64,000 bases of DNA from Firmicutes bacterium UBA5493 (GCA_002424045.1 DIPH01000051.1:75411-139410), one strand, 5' to 3'; positions 26,269-35,706 are shown, counted from the stretch's first letter. The notes: generated by a model not told the origin, from the letters alone. Numbers and translations: made by a program.

Positions 26269-26829
26269 GTGCTTATTGGCAAGGAAGTAATGGACTTTAC
26301 AGTTGATGCGTTCGTTGATGGTGAATTCAAGAAGGTCAGAAGATCCGATTTACTAGGTCAATGGTCGGCCTTTGTGTTCTACCCTGCTGACTTCACCTTT
26401 GTATGCCCCACAGAATTAGAAGACTTAGCAGATCTATATGAAGAGTTTAAGAAAATCGGTGTGGAAATATATTCGGTGTCGACAGACACACACTTCACCC
26501 ATAAGGCCTGGCATGATACTTCCGATACGATCAAGAAGATTAAGTACCCCATGCTTGCTGATCCGACAGGAAAACTCTGTAAGGACTTCCGAGTGTATAT
26601 AGAGGAAGAAGGTTTAGCCCTGAGGGGTAGTTTCATTGTGAACCCAGAGGGAAGGATTGTGTCCTATGAGGTGAATGATAACAGCATAGGAAGAGATGCT
26701 TCTGAACTTCTCCGCAAGGTGCAAGCTGCTCAGTTTGTGGCCAAGCATGGAGACCAAGTTTGTCCTGCTAAGTGGCGTCCTGGTTCAGCCACCCTGAAGC
26801 CTGGCATTGATTTGGTCGGAAATATCTAG
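26269..26829 (+). CDS. ahpC: Typical 2-Cys peroxiredoxin, AhpC-type
   Basis: 186 residues from a GTG with AGGAGTG upstream. Peroxidatic C46 lies in DFTFVCPTE and resolving C165 in GDQVCPAKW; C104 is extra. It reduces hydrogen peroxide and organic hydroperoxides. No ahpF or thioredoxin reductase gene is adjacent, so the reductant must be encoded elsewhere. It has its own strong promoter with an iron/peroxide-type operator and its own terminator, and is flanked on both sides by gene remnants. Confidence 0.95.
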   Translation: MLIGKEVMDFTVDAFVDGEFKKVRRSDLLGQWSAFVFYPADFTFVCPTELEDLADLYEEFKKIGVEIYSVSTDTHFTHKAWHDTSDTIKKIKYPMLADPTGKLCKDFRVYIEEEGLALRGSFIVNPEGRIVSYEVNDNSIGRDASELLRKVQAAQFVAKHGDQVCPAKWRPGSATLKPGIDLVGNI

Positions 26830-26842
26830 CGAAGAATTAGGC

Positions 26843-26880
26843 AACCCCTGCCTCAGTGACTACTGTAGCAGGGGTTTTCG
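26843..26880 (+). terminator. Terminator of the peroxiredoxin gene
   Basis: AACCCCTGC / GCAGGGGTT (9 bp) with a 16-base loop, followed by TT. Lies 14 bases after the stop. Confidence 0.75.
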
Positions 26881-27098
26881 TATCTCCTGTTGCAATAACG
26901 ATGTATGGAAATCTCCAGGATGATAATGGCATCGATACAAATAGCAACGTGATCGGACATATCTTATATGAGCAGGTAGCCAATAGGGGGACCAGCGCAT
27001 TTTACGGCATCTTGTTCCGTGCCCAATTCCTTCGTACCGTAAAAAACACCCCGGAGCTCCCTGGATATTAACCCAAGGGAACTCAGGGGGATTATCAG

Positions 27099-27221
27099 TT
27101 AGCTTATTTTAAAATACTCGACGAGCTCTCTGAGCTTTACACTCATATCCATGAAATCTTGAGCCGAAGTTGCTACCTGTTGCATCGAGGCTGCTTGTTC
27201 TTCAATTGCGCTAGATATCTC
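27099..27221 (-). pseudogene. C-terminal remnant of a methyl-accepting chemotaxis protein
   Basis: The minus strand reads EISSAIEEQAASMQQVATSA, then QDFMDMSVKLRELVEYFKIS and a stop. This is the extreme C-terminus of an MCP signalling domain (the EISSAIEEQ methylation-helix register is diagnostic). Homology stops abruptly at an in-frame TAA just upstream, so more than 90% of the gene is gone. The 26.88-27.10 kb stretch before it holds nothing I can support. Confidence 0.8.
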
Positions 27222-27313
27222 GTGTTATACACCCTCCCAACCAAGTCATCAACCGGTGGAAGTGTCAAAACGTGAAGGTGGTCACAAATCCACGCCAACG
27301 CCTGGCCTCGGGA

Positions 27314-27952
27314 TTAAGTCTGCTCAAAAAAAGCCTCCTCAAGCATGGCGCAAAGCGTATGATACATCGCCTGATGACATTCTTGAATACGGTACGTCTC
27401 CTGGTGGGGAGCCCTAATCGTCACATCACATAAATCAGCCATTTGACCGCCACTAGAACCTGTAAAACCGATAGTCACAAGCCCCCGCAGTGTCGCTACC
27501 TGAATTGCGTTAATCACATTCTTGGAGTTTCCACTTGTACTTAAAGCGATTAACACATCTCCTGGCACTCCGTATCCATAGACCTGCTGGGCGTATACCG
27601 TGTCAAAAGTCACATCATTGCCAAATGCGGTCACCAGTCCTGTGTGGCTAGACAAAGATATGGTTGGTAACGCTCCCTGTAAATGTGATGCCAAATAACG
27701 GCCGTGATCGCCAAAAGCTTCCACCGCTTGTTTGAAAAATGCCCCACCTAAGGGGCGTTCAAGCAAAAAGCCCTTCATCAGCTCACCAACAATATGCTCG
27801 CTATCAGCGGCACTGCCACCATTTCCGCAGACTAGAGTCTTGTACCCTGAGGCGAATGACTCCCTCCACAATTGAAAAGCCTCTTCCAAGTCGGCGACAC
27901 AAGCCTCTAGTTCGGGACAGCGGCTAATCATCAGTTCCAGATGTTTGTTCAT
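27314..27952 (-). CDS. GmhA-like SIS-domain phosphosugar isomerase
   Basis: 212 residues, ATG with GGAGG upstream. The SIS fold shows LVCGNGGSAADSEHIVGEL near the N-terminus and ALSTSGNSKNV in the phosphate-binding loop, then ECHQAMYH, which carries the catalytic-type E/H residues of GmhA. GmhA converts sedoheptulose 7-phosphate to D-glycero-D-manno-heptose 7-phosphate. The neighbouring heptose-kinase-like gene supports a heptose-type substrate. It is the last gene of a four-gene set; the next upstream gene starts 62 bases away. Confidence 0.82.
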   Translation of the reverse strand: MNKHLELMISRCPELEACVADLEEAFQLWRESFASGYKTLVCGNGGSAADSEHIVGELMKGFLLERPLGGAFFKQAVEAFGDHGRYLASHLQGALPTISLSSHTGLVTAFGNDVTFDTVYAQQVYGYGVPGDVLIALSTSGNSKNVINAIQVATLRGLVTIGFTGSSGGQMADLCDVTIRAPHQETYRIQECHQAMYHTLCAMLEEAFFEQT

Positions 27953-28013
27953 GTCCGTTCCTCCAAGTTTCTAATCGCCCTTCACTCTGCATCAACTGCC
28001 AAATGCCCTTTCT

Positions 28014-29027
28014 TTAGTAACCACTTTTCCACTCATCATAACGCTCCAAAACGTCTTGAGGGCTCGCTGCACCTGTTGTACCAAGCTGAGTAATGGTGAC
28101 CGAAGAGACCAGATTACCCATAAAGGCAGCATCTTGATAACTTGCTCCAGCAGCCAGTGCAACAACAGTTCCGGCACTAGCACTGTCGCCAGCGCCTACA
28201 ATATCAATGGGTCCTTGCAAAGCAGGCACATGCAAAGCCTGATCCCCATCGTATACCCACTGCCCCTTCTCACCACAGGTCATAAATACCGGTTTACCCG
28301 TCTTGCAGAAAAGAGCCTTTACAGCCTGCTCGGGCTCATCTGCAGCTGATCCCACTCCCAAGACCTTCCCAGCTTCAAACTCATTAGGCTTAATTATAAC
28401 TTGGGAAAATTGGTCGATGTGCTTTCTGGAGTCCACAGAAATAATCAGGTCAGGATGCTCCCGGCCCAGCTCTGTAAGAGCGGCTCGCACATTTTTGGTG
28501 ACTACTCCGCAATCTGCTTCCTCAACTTGGTCTACCACAACAATGGCATCACAATTAGGCCCTCTATTCTCTAGAATGTCAAGAAGTTGTGCTTCGAGCT
28601 TTGCAGGGGTTGGTGTCCAGTTCTTAAGATCAAGGCGGTCTAGTTCCTCTTCCTGGCCATCCTTTCCCCGCATAGGCTTAATATACGTAGGTGTAATTCT
28701 GGCTAAGCTCACCAACATATTTGTGGTATCCACGCCTTGGGCGTTCAAGGATTCTTTGAGTTGATACCCATAACCATCAGAACCAAGCAAACCTACGGCC
28801 AAGATTTCTTGTACGCCTAAAGTCGAAAGGTTGTTGGCAACATTACCAGCGGCCCCAGGTGTTGCCCTGATCCTGGTTACTTGGTGAGCAGCCTTTCCCG
28901 TTTCGATAGACCGTTCTTCCTTAGATGGATCAATGAATAGGTAGTGATCGAGAAAGAAGTCGCCGATAACCATGATCTTCAATTTGGCTGCCCGATGCAA
29001 AATACGTTCTAGAACTCCGCGTTTCAT
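28014..29027 (-). CDS. PfkB-family kinase, HldE N-terminal (heptose 7-phosphate kinase)-like
   Basis: 337 residues. The N-terminal signature IMVIGDFFLDHYLFIDPS and ATPGAAGNVANNLSTLG match the kinase domain of HldE/RfaE1. The ATP-site motif is IDIVGAGDSASAG with the catalytic aspartate. There is no C-terminal nucleotidyltransferase domain, so it is a stand-alone kinase. Together with the GmhA-like isomerase and the HAD phosphatase it could make a heptose bisphosphate and then heptose 1-phosphate, but other C7 or C5 substrates are possible. Confidence 0.8.
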   Translation of the reverse strand: MKRGVLERILHRAAKLKIMVIGDFFLDHYLFIDPSKEERSIETGKAAHQVTRIRATPGAAGNVANNLSTLGVQEILAVGLLGSDGYGYQLKESLNAQGVDTTNMLVSLARITPTYIKPMRGKDGQEEELDRLDLKNWTPTPAKLEAQLLDILENRGPNCDAIVVVDQVEEADCGVVTKNVRAALTELGREHPDLIISVDSRKHIDQFSQVIIKPNEFEAGKVLGVGSAADEPEQAVKALFCKTGKPVFMTCGEKGQWVYDGDQALHVPALQGPIDIVGAGDSASAGTVVALAAGASYQDAAFMGNLVSSVTITQLGTTGAASPQDVLERYDEWKSGY

Positions 29028-29039
29028 GCTATCACCCCA

Positions 29040-29993
29040 TCACTTCGTTAGTTTGGACCACAAGCTTGAGACCGTTCGTTGGTGATCGCCCTCAATATAG
29101 AAGCTGGTACCTCCATCACGCACGGTTCGCACCAAAATCGTCTTCCAAAAACGATGATAATACTCCGGCCGATCCTTTGCTGGCTCTATGTGATAATCTC
29201 TGGAACGAATGGGCTGGATATCCAAGACCGAAGTGGTAAAATTAGAGATTGCACTTCCTTCCTGGTGAGCGACATTACGGGCCATCGACAAAGCCTTTAG
29301 ATACACCTCTGGACCCATAACGGCTGTTCCAACATTGAGAAGCACCCCACCCTCTAAATTGCGAACACTTTCGGCGAGAATTAGAAAATCCGTGTGACTG
29401 CCATGCCCAAAACTGGCTCCATCGAAATTCGGGTGTTCGTGAATGATGTCTTGTCCGATGGAGACATGAACCGTAACAGGTACCTTGAGGCGATAACCTG
29501 ACGCTAAGATGCTAACATCCTTATGGGGATAGTCTCCCTCAAAGATCGCTTTGCCTAGTGTTTCACCAATCCCATACCCTTTGTGGGCACCCTCTTTAAC
29601 CAGATCATTGATCTGGCCCGTTTCCTTCCAGAGGCCAAACTGCCCTTCACTGATGTAACGGGGTACACTCTCTGTGGTTGCACCGATTAAAGCTAACTCA
29701 TAATCGTGAATTGCGCAAGCCCCATTCAGTCCCACGTGAGTAATAAAACCTCTTTCCATCAAGTCGATGATAAAGCGGCTCATTCCGGTCTTGATTACAT
29801 GCGCACCCATCATCAAAATTACCGCGGCTCCATCGTTTCTTGCCCTAACGACCCTCGAGACCAGCTCATCTAGCTCTGGTTCTTCCATTTCCTGCACACA
29901 ATTCAGTTGTTTTACATCCTCAAGCGTCATATCATGCTCGCGTTCATTAAGAGGTTTAAGCTTCAGCTTTGTTAAGTCAAACCGAGGATACAT
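29040..29993 (-). CDS. Conserved protein, possibly deoxyhypusine-synthase-like fold
   Basis: 317 residues from the ATG at 29993, which has AAGGAG 9 bases upstream. The segment MMGAHVIKTGMSRFIIDLME, then THVGLNGACAIHDYELALIG, resembles the NAD-binding region of deoxyhypusine synthase (NGA..HD pattern), and PVTVHVSIGQDIIHEHP with LLNVGTAVMGPEVYLKAL resemble later core segments. Bacteria do not have eIF5A, so a different reaction is expected. It is embedded between a HAD phosphatase (17-base overlap) and a heptose-kinase-like gene (13 bases away), which suggests a sugar-phosphate substrate. The fold call is tentative. Confidence 0.5.
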   Translation of the reverse strand: MYPRFDLTKLKLKPLNEREHDMTLEDVKQLNCVQEMEEPELDELVSRVVRARNDGAAVILMMGAHVIKTGMSRFIIDLMERGFITHVGLNGACAIHDYELALIGATTESVPRYISEGQFGLWKETGQINDLVKEGAHKGYGIGETLGKAIFEGDYPHKDVSILASGYRLKVPVTVHVSIGQDIIHEHPNFDGASFGHGSHTDFLILAESVRNLEGGVLLNVGTAVMGPEVYLKALSMARNVAHQEGSAISNFTTSVLDIQPIRSRDYHIEPAKDRPEYYHRFWKTILVRTVRDGGTSFYIEGDHQRTVSSLWSKLTK

Positions 29994-30810
29994 CGAGATC
30001 AACTCCTTCCGTCAATCCAAGAAACAGGGCTTCTTGGCATCTATAGTCTCCGATTATTACGTCCGCACCAGCTTTGATCAATCTCGAGCGTTTCCAACGG
30101 TCAATACCCCTGCGCTCCTTCTCCCTAGACGCCACCCCTACAGCAATTCCACCTACGACCTTCACATTTTCAATTTCCACATAGCCATCACCAAAGCCCA
30201 ACAGAGCTTCAGCGGTCTGTATTCTAGGAAGGATAAGCTCCTTAATCACCTTCTCTTTGGAAAACATTTTATAATCGTCCAAAGCCCCATAAATACCGCC
30301 ATTAAAATAGTCGCTAACCCCTAAAGCAGCGGCCTCTTCCTGCACATATTCATGATCCGTTCCGCTCGCCAAATACAAGTCCAATCCTTGGCTACGTAAA
30401 TAATCTAGTAGCTCCAGACTACCAGGAACCAAATACTGTTCTGGTTCAACTTTTCCTGTCTTCAATCCCCAGACCCGATCCTCGATATGGAGCAGTAACC
30501 TCCGGCTATACTCAGCTTTGTACACAGAAGGGTCTTCTGGTCTTCCGCCCCTTCTTCTTATTTCATCGGCCAAATACATGCACTGATAGATGGTTTGTTT
30601 ACCAGTGAGTAAATCCACAAACTCACGCACGCATTGGCCAATCTCTTCCTGTGACTGCCCCTGAGATACCTCAGTTAATACCTCAGCAAAGTAGGAATAC
30701 ATGATGGGCTGCCACCCCTCACGTATCAAAGAGATGGTTCCGTCAAAATCAAATAGGACTGCCTGAAAATTCCTTTGCACGTCTTCATTAATCCATTCGA
30801 TATGCCCCAT
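29977..30810 (-). CDS. HAD-superfamily phosphatase
   Basis: 277 residues, AAGGAG upstream of the ATG. Motif I is LFDFDGTIS with nucleophile D21 and acid/base D23; motif II is LASGTDHEY, and motif III/IV is around FGDGYVEIENVK. A helical cap follows motif I. Expected to dephosphorylate a small sugar phosphate. It is the first gene of the four-gene heptose-like set and its 3' end overlaps the next gene. It differs from GmhB-type phosphatases, which lack this cap. Confidence 0.85.
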   Translation of the reverse strand: MGHIEWINEDVQRNFQAVLFDFDGTISLIREGWQPIMYSYFAEVLTEVSQGQSQEEIGQCVREFVDLLTGKQTIYQCMYLADEIRRRGGRPEDPSVYKAEYSRRLLLHIEDRVWGLKTGKVEPEQYLVPGSLELLDYLRSQGLDLYLASGTDHEYVQEEAAALGVSDYFNGGIYGALDDYKMFSKEKVIKELILPRIQTAEALLGFGDGYVEIENVKVVGGIAVGVASREKERRGIDRWKRSRLIKAGADVIIGDYRCQEALFLGLTEGVDLDVSSV

Positions 30811-30870
30811 TAACTTGCTCCTTAGAAAAGATAGTCTTTGTAACCGGTATGTTTAATAGAAAGCGATCGC

Positions 30871-30906
30871 CAGAAGACCTCACCTGCGGAAAGGTGAGAT
30901 CTTCTG
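30871..30906 (-). other. Hairpin between the mannosidase gene and the heptose-like set
   Basis: CAGAAGACCTCACCT / AGGTGAGATCTTCTG, a 15-bp stem with one mismatch and a 6-base loop, 13 bases after the mannosidase stop. No U-tract follows on the minus strand, so transcription may continue into the HAD gene. Confidence 0.6.
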
Positions 30907-30918
30907 GGTTAGTCCATC

Positions 30919-33900
30919 CTATTTGAACCTGACCTTGAAGGTTTTGATTTGGTAAGGTTTAATAGTGAACTCGAAGGAGTTATCAGTAACTAGATCCAAT
31001 GTCCGCTCAGTCTCTTCCATCAGATTTGTTTCCCATACTTGTTGTATTGACTTGAAGAGATCTACACGCACCGTTTCCCTGGAGTTGCCATATTCATAGA
31101 AACGCAAGATCAGACTGTCATCATCCTCTGCGCGTTTTACCGTTTCCAGCATGGTGGATTGACCAGTAGCAGTGATGAAGGACTGGTGGCTTGGCAGCTC
31201 GCCTTCTGAGCTTGTTGCAATCACTGCTTTTAGAGGACAATTTAGGTTATAAGCCTCTTGTGCAGTCCCGCCTGTCAACCAATCCCCTGGATGAGGATAC
31301 AAGCTATATGTGAAGGAATGGTGCCCCTGATCTTGGTTAGGGTCAGGATACACACCGGACTTAAGCAGTGTAAGGCTTAAGGTATTGCCCTTCACATCAT
31401 AGCCGTACTTGCAGTCGTTGAGCAAACTGACCCCATAGCTCCGTTCAGACAAGTCGGCCCACTTTTGGGCTGCAGTTTCGAACTTCGCATAATCCCAAGT
31501 TGTATTGTCATGTGTGGGTCTTTCCACGTTACCAAACTGGATCTCATAGGTTGCCTTAGTGGCTCTTAAATCTACCGGAAACGCCGCCTTCAACAAAATC
31601 TGGTTTTGATGCCAATCCACCTCGGTTTTGAAGTCTACCCGACGTTTGTCAGCATAAATGACCATGCGCTGTTCAATTGTGGAATCAAGAAAGTTCCACC
31701 TTAAGGTGAGTACTCCACGGTCAGGTCCCGCTTCTTCCACCGAAATTTCTTCTAAATCATCGACAATATACTCTTTGTCTTTGTAATAAACATCGATATC
31801 CCAAGCGCTGTAATTCATGGGGCGATCCTCAAAGGCGCGGATAACGTTGGCCTTAGCACCGTCAGGAACCAACTCGCGATCAGTTTCTTTATCATACCAA
31901 GAGATAATGTGACCGTTTTGATCTAGTTTGATCTGGTAGAATCGGTTCTCCACATAGTCTTTCCTTACTATAAGCTCATCTTCAAAGGAATGGTCTTCTG
32001 TAGCACCATCAACCATGCGAAACGCCTTATAGCCTAGTGCTGGTATTTCCTGTACGCGCACCAAGAGTTCCTTCTCGTTCTTACCCACTACCTTAGTTGG
32101 GAGTAGGTCGCCTCCAGAGTTCATAAAGCACTTCTTCGCCAGCTCCTCCGTCCATGGCAAGGAGACAAAGCCATCCCGCTCCCAAGGCAAAGAGTTGAAC
32201 ACCACTAGGTTCTCCCCATGTATCGTAATGTTCTCTGCAATTGTTGTTAGCCCCTTGTTTAGGGTATCTCTTCCAGTCTCGATAATTTCGGCAAATTGCT
32301 CCTCGCTATCCTCGTAGACCTCACCAATGGAAGAACCGGGTAATATGTCATGGAATTGATTTAGCAGAATCGTTTTCCAACCTGAATCAATCACGTCTTT
32401 CGGATACTTGTGAATGGGTTGCACCAAGCTGGCCACTGAGTTAAACAATTCAACATCATGATAAAGAAATTCGCTTACCCTGTTATTCTTCTTCACCTTA
32501 CCCTGGGACGTGTAGGTACCGCGGTGGAACTCTAAGTAAAGCTCGCCATCCCACACTGGAAGATCAGGATTGGATTCCACTCTTTCTTCAAGTCCTGCAA
32601 AGAACTCCTCTGCTTCTGTGAACTTTACATCTGGTAGCACAGGCAATTCAGCTATAATCTTAGCTGTCTCAATCATCCCTTCAGTGGGTCCACCCCCACC
32701 ATCACCCCAGCCATAGGCCAAGAGGAGTTCGTCATTAATGTCTTTTTGCCGATAATTATCCCAAATTCCCTGTACGCTCTTGGGATCAACGACGGCGTTA
32801 TACGCATAGAATGCGCGTCCAAGGTATTCTGGAGTCGTAATGAAATGCGTTAAGACCTCTGTGCCATCCATACCTTTCCACAAGAAGGTGTCGTGTTCAG
32901 GCCGGTTGAACTGACTCCAGCTAATTTTTGTGGTCATAAAATACTTTAAGCCACTACGTTTAATAATCTGAGGCAACGCCCAAGAGTAACCAAAAACATC
33001 AGGCAACCAAAGAACAGTGCATATCTTGCCGAACTCCTCCTTGATAAAGCGAGTTCCGTATAAAAATTGTCGAACCAAAGACTCACCAGAAGGTATGTTA
33101 CAATCTGCCTCGACCCACATTCCCCCCGTTACTTCCCACTGACCCGCTTGCACACGTTTCTTAATCTGCTCGTAAATCTCCGGATTGTCCTCTTTAATGA
33201 ACTCATATAGTTGGGGCTGAGTCTGAATGTACTTAAACTCGGGATAACGATCCATCAAGTTAAGCATCGTGGTAAATGTACGTTCCACCTTCTCCCTGGT
33301 ATGCCGCAATCTCCACAACCAGGCCACATCAATATGCGAGTGACCAACTAGATGCACCATCGGTTTATTCTCAATTGCTGGTTTGTATTCGCTGAGGCGC
33401 GTCTTTAGAGAGCAATTGGCTTTCTTTACGGAGGCATAGAACTCTTCGCTTCTAGGAACCCGAAAGTCAATCATATTGATTGCTTCGTCTAGAAACTGGA
33501 GCAAATTATTCCGATCATAGACATGTTCCTTGATGTTCTGAATCGCCTCAAAGGTTACAGAGGCTCTCAAATAAAACTCCTCTGCCTCTGGGTTAACCAG
33601 GCATAAACGAGCCACCTCGAAGCAGCGCTTCTCGTCCTGCAAACCGCTGAAGGCCTTGATGAGAAACTCGACCCTGCCGCCGCCATACATTTCGGGTTCT
33701 AACCTTACCTGAGTATGATTCATGTCTAGAGCTTGAACAGGCTTGCCACTGATCAAGAGCAGGCCTTCAGCACCCTTTGTTGCAAACAAATCGCCGTCAC
33801 CCATGTTCAGTTCCAAGACCAGGGAATCACCAATCCATGCTGTAGGTACATCCACAGAGCCTCTAAACCAGGCTGTTACATCTCTGCCTCCCCAAAAGTC

Positions 33901-34041
33901 TCCAACTCGAAATGCTTCCCACTGCCCTGGCACTTCGTCAGTGCAAATCTGTAGATTTTCAATTGGAACAACGCCGGAGTTCACATATTCCCCTAAGTCC
34001 TCAAGGTATCGCTTGACCTTGCCATCGATCATATTACGCAT
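30919..34041 (-). CDS. GH38 alpha-mannosidase
   Basis: 1040 residues, ATG with AAGGAGG upstream, overlapping the ribokinase gene by 8 bases. The GH38 catalytic domain has HSHIDVAWLWR (zinc ligands H236 and D238) and WLPDVFGYSWALPQI, which contains nucleophile D348; a later zinc histidine is likely in NQFHDILPGS. A C-terminal beta domain completes a full-length enzyme. No signal peptide is present, so it acts in the cytosol on imported oligosaccharides. It hydrolyses terminal alpha-mannose. It is the last gene of the GH172-transporter operon. Confidence 0.92.
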   Translation of the reverse strand: MRNMIDGKVKRYLEDLGEYVNSGVVPIENLQICTDEVPGQWEAFRVGDFWGGRDVTAWFRGSVDVPTAWIGDSLVLELNMGDGDLFATKGAEGLLLISGKPVQALDMNHTQVRLEPEMYGGGRVEFLIKAFSGLQDEKRCFEVARLCLVNPEAEEFYLRASVTFEAIQNIKEHVYDRNNLLQFLDEAINMIDFRVPRSEEFYASVKKANCSLKTRLSEYKPAIENKPMVHLVGHSHIDVAWLWRLRHTREKVERTFTTMLNLMDRYPEFKYIQTQPQLYEFIKEDNPEIYEQIKKRVQAGQWEVTGGMWVEADCNIPSGESLVRQFLYGTRFIKEEFGKICTVLWLPDVFGYSWALPQIIKRSGLKYFMTTKISWSQFNRPEHDTFLWKGMDGTEVLTHFITTPEYLGRAFYAYNAVVDPKSVQGIWDNYRQKDINDELLLAYGWGDGGGGPTEGMIETAKIIAELPVLPDVKFTEAEEFFAGLEERVESNPDLPVWDGELYLEFHRGTYTSQGKVKKNNRVSEFLYHDVELFNSVASLVQPIHKYPKDVIDSGWKTILLNQFHDILPGSSIGEVYEDSEEQFAEIIETGRDTLNKGLTTIAENITIHGENLVVFNSLPWERDGFVSLPWTEELAKKCFMNSGGDLLPTKVVGKNEKELLVRVQEIPALGYKAFRMVDGATEDHSFEDELIVRKDYVENRFYQIKLDQNGHIISWYDKETDRELVPDGAKANVIRAFEDRPMNYSAWDIDVYYKDKEYIVDDLEEISVEEAGPDRGVLTLRWNFLDSTIEQRMVIYADKRRVDFKTEVDWHQNQILLKAAFPVDLRATKATYEIQFGNVERPTHDNTTWDYAKFETAAQKWADLSERSYGVSLLNDCKYGYDVKGNTLSLTLLKSGVYPDPNQDQGHHSFTYSLYPHPGDWLTGGTAQEAYNLNCPLKAVIATSSEGELPSHQSFITATGQSTMLETVKRAEDDDSLILRFYEYGNSRETVRVDLFKSIQQVWETNLMEETERTLDLVTDNSFEFTIKPYQIKTFKVRFK

Positions 34042-34981
34042 GCGCTCGCCTCCTTGTCATTTTTCCTAAAAACTCTTCCACTTCTTGCTCCGTTGGCAAC
34101 GAGGGAATTGCCCCCTGCCTAGTCACGGTAAGAGCTCCTACTGCATTGGCATACTGAACCGCTTCCTCAAGGGGAAAACCGCAGGAAACTTGGGTTGCCA
34201 AAGCACCATTAAAGGCATCTCCTGCCGCCACCGTATCTACTGGCTGAACCGAAAACCCATCAACATGGATAAACGAATCTCCAGAAGCAAGCAGAGCACC
34301 TTTCTCGCCCAAGGTGATAATCACGTTCTTTGGTCCCCTATCCAAAAGGACTGCCGCAGCCCTCTTCGCCGATTGCAGATCACGAACGGGAACCCCAGTT
34401 AACAGTTCTGCCTCTGTCTCGTTGGGCGTCAAGTAGGTTACAGTCGCCAAAAGATCATCCTCAAGCTCACGGGCTGGTGCGGGATTGAGAACCACAGGGA
34501 CGCCGTGTTTGCTGCCCATTTTCACAGCCTCTTTCACCGTTTCAATGTCCATCTCTAGCTGTAGCATCAAGAGGTCGTGGGACGCCATAACAGGTTCTAA
34601 AGTAGCCAAGTCAGCTAGATTGAACCTGAGGTTGGCACCTGGCACTACTACGATCCTGTTGTCTCCCCCATCGTCGAGAGTAATGGAACCTATACCAGTA
34701 GAAGCGCTAGCATCACGTAATACATGTCCCACAGAGATACCTTCTTCTTCTAAGGCAACCAACATTTCGTCGCCGAAGAAATCTTTGCCGAGCTTGCCCG
34801 CCATAGTGACGGAAGCTCCTAAACGTGCTGCGGCCACTGCCTGGTTAGCTCCTTTACCCCCAAGAAACCGGTTGAAGCTGCTCCCAATCACTGTCTCTCC
34901 GCTCTTGGGTGCCCGAGGCGTTCTTACCACTAAATCAATCATGAAGCTACCAATGACCATAATGCGCGGTTTTTTTACCAT
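34034..34981 (-). CDS. Ribokinase-like PfkB sugar kinase (copy 1, SIS-linked subtype)
   Basis: 315 residues, GGGGAGG upstream. RbsK features: IMVIGSFMIDLVVRTPR, FLGGKGANQAVAAARLG, PNETEAE, and the catalytic VDTVAAGDAFNGALA with the AAGD anion hole as in E. coli RbsK. It phosphorylates a pentose at O5. Its closest relative in the window is the 58.6-59.6 kb copy, which also neighbours a KpsF-like isomerase. That pairing suggests D-arabinose or a related pentose as substrate, rather than only ribose. It is 5 bases downstream of the isomerase gene. Confidence 0.88.
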   Translation of the reverse strand: MVKKPRIMVIGSFMIDLVVRTPRAPKSGETVIGSSFNRFLGGKGANQAVAAARLGASVTMAGKLGKDFFGDEMLVALEEEGISVGHVLRDASASTGIGSITLDDGGDNRIVVVPGANLRFNLADLATLEPVMASHDLLMLQLEMDIETVKEAVKMGSKHGVPVVLNPAPARELEDDLLATVTYLTPNETEAELLTGVPVRDLQSAKRAAAVLLDRGPKNVIITLGEKGALLASGDSFIHVDGFSVQPVDTVAAGDAFNGALATQVSCGFPLEEAVQYANAVGALTVTRQGAIPSLPTEQEVEEFLGKMTRRRAHA

Positions 34982-34986
34982 AGCCG

Positions 34987-35592
34987 TTACCTCCCCTCAT
35001 CTTTCAATGCGGAAAGTTGCTCTCCGAGGCTTCCACCAGGATGATAACGGTGAAAGTCGCTATCCTCAAATCCGCCCAGCATGGAGAGGGTCACCGCCAA
35101 AGCATCCCCAAGCACTAGGGTCATGACCGCGCTAGTTGTGGGAGCTAGATTAAGGTGGTCTGACTCTCGACTATATGTGTAAACCAAAGCTATATCAGTC
35201 AGTTGAGCCAAGGTCGACTCAGCTTTTCCTGTAATGGCTATTTTGCTACACCCAATCTTCTTGAGAATGGGCAACACGCTGAGTACTTCTTTGGTTTCAC
35301 CGCTATTGGAGATAAGTATAACCACGTCTCCGTTTTCAATCATTCCTGAATCTCCATGTACAGCCTCGCAGGCATGAACAAAGAAAGCTGGAGTACCTGT
35401 ACTGGCCAGTGAAGCTGCAATCTTGCGCCCAATAATGCCCGACTTTCCGACTCCCGAGACAACAACCTTGCCTTTGCACTTTCGAATTAGATCTACAGCC
35501 TTCACAAAGCTCTGATCAAGTTGATCAACTAAACTAGTGATGGCATCTGCTTCGATTTTGATAGCATTCTTAGCAAACCCCAATACATTCAT
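34987..35592 (-). CDS. KpsF/GutQ-like SIS-domain sugar-phosphate isomerase without CBS domains (copy 1)
   Basis: 201 residues. It matches the SIS half of D-arabinose 5-phosphate isomerases: VVVSGVGKSGIIGRKIAASL, STGTPAFFVHACEAVHGDSG, ISNSGETKEV, and the C-terminal HLNLAPTTSAVMTLVLGDAL with FHRYHPGGSLG. Typical KpsF/KdsD (about 320 residues) have two CBS domains; this one stops right after the SIS part, so it is complete but minimal. The expected reaction interconverts D-ribulose 5-phosphate and D-arabinose 5-phosphate. No KDO genes are nearby; the sugar operon context implies catabolic use. Confidence 0.88.
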   Translation of the reverse strand: MNVLGFAKNAIKIEADAITSLVDQLDQSFVKAVDLIRKCKGKVVVSGVGKSGIIGRKIAASLASTGTPAFFVHACEAVHGDSGMIENGDVVILISNSGETKEVLSVLPILKKIGCSKIAITGKAESTLAQLTDIALVYTYSRESDHLNLAPTTSAVMTLVLGDALAVTLSMLGGFEDSDFHRYHPGGSLGEQLSALKDEGR

Positions 35593-35706
35593 TTTACGAT
35601 CACCCTTTGAGAGAGAAATAAAGAAGCAGAGCGAGGCACCAGTCCATCACACTCTGCTCCGTTAACATTTTGTCAAGTGCAACTGCTCTGGCCCGAAATG
35701 GACTGT

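Noticed and set aside
26856..27071. 71-codon plus-strand ORF after the peroxiredoxin gene
   Set aside because: It begins inside the terminator hairpin, has no ribosome binding site and no recognisable motif.
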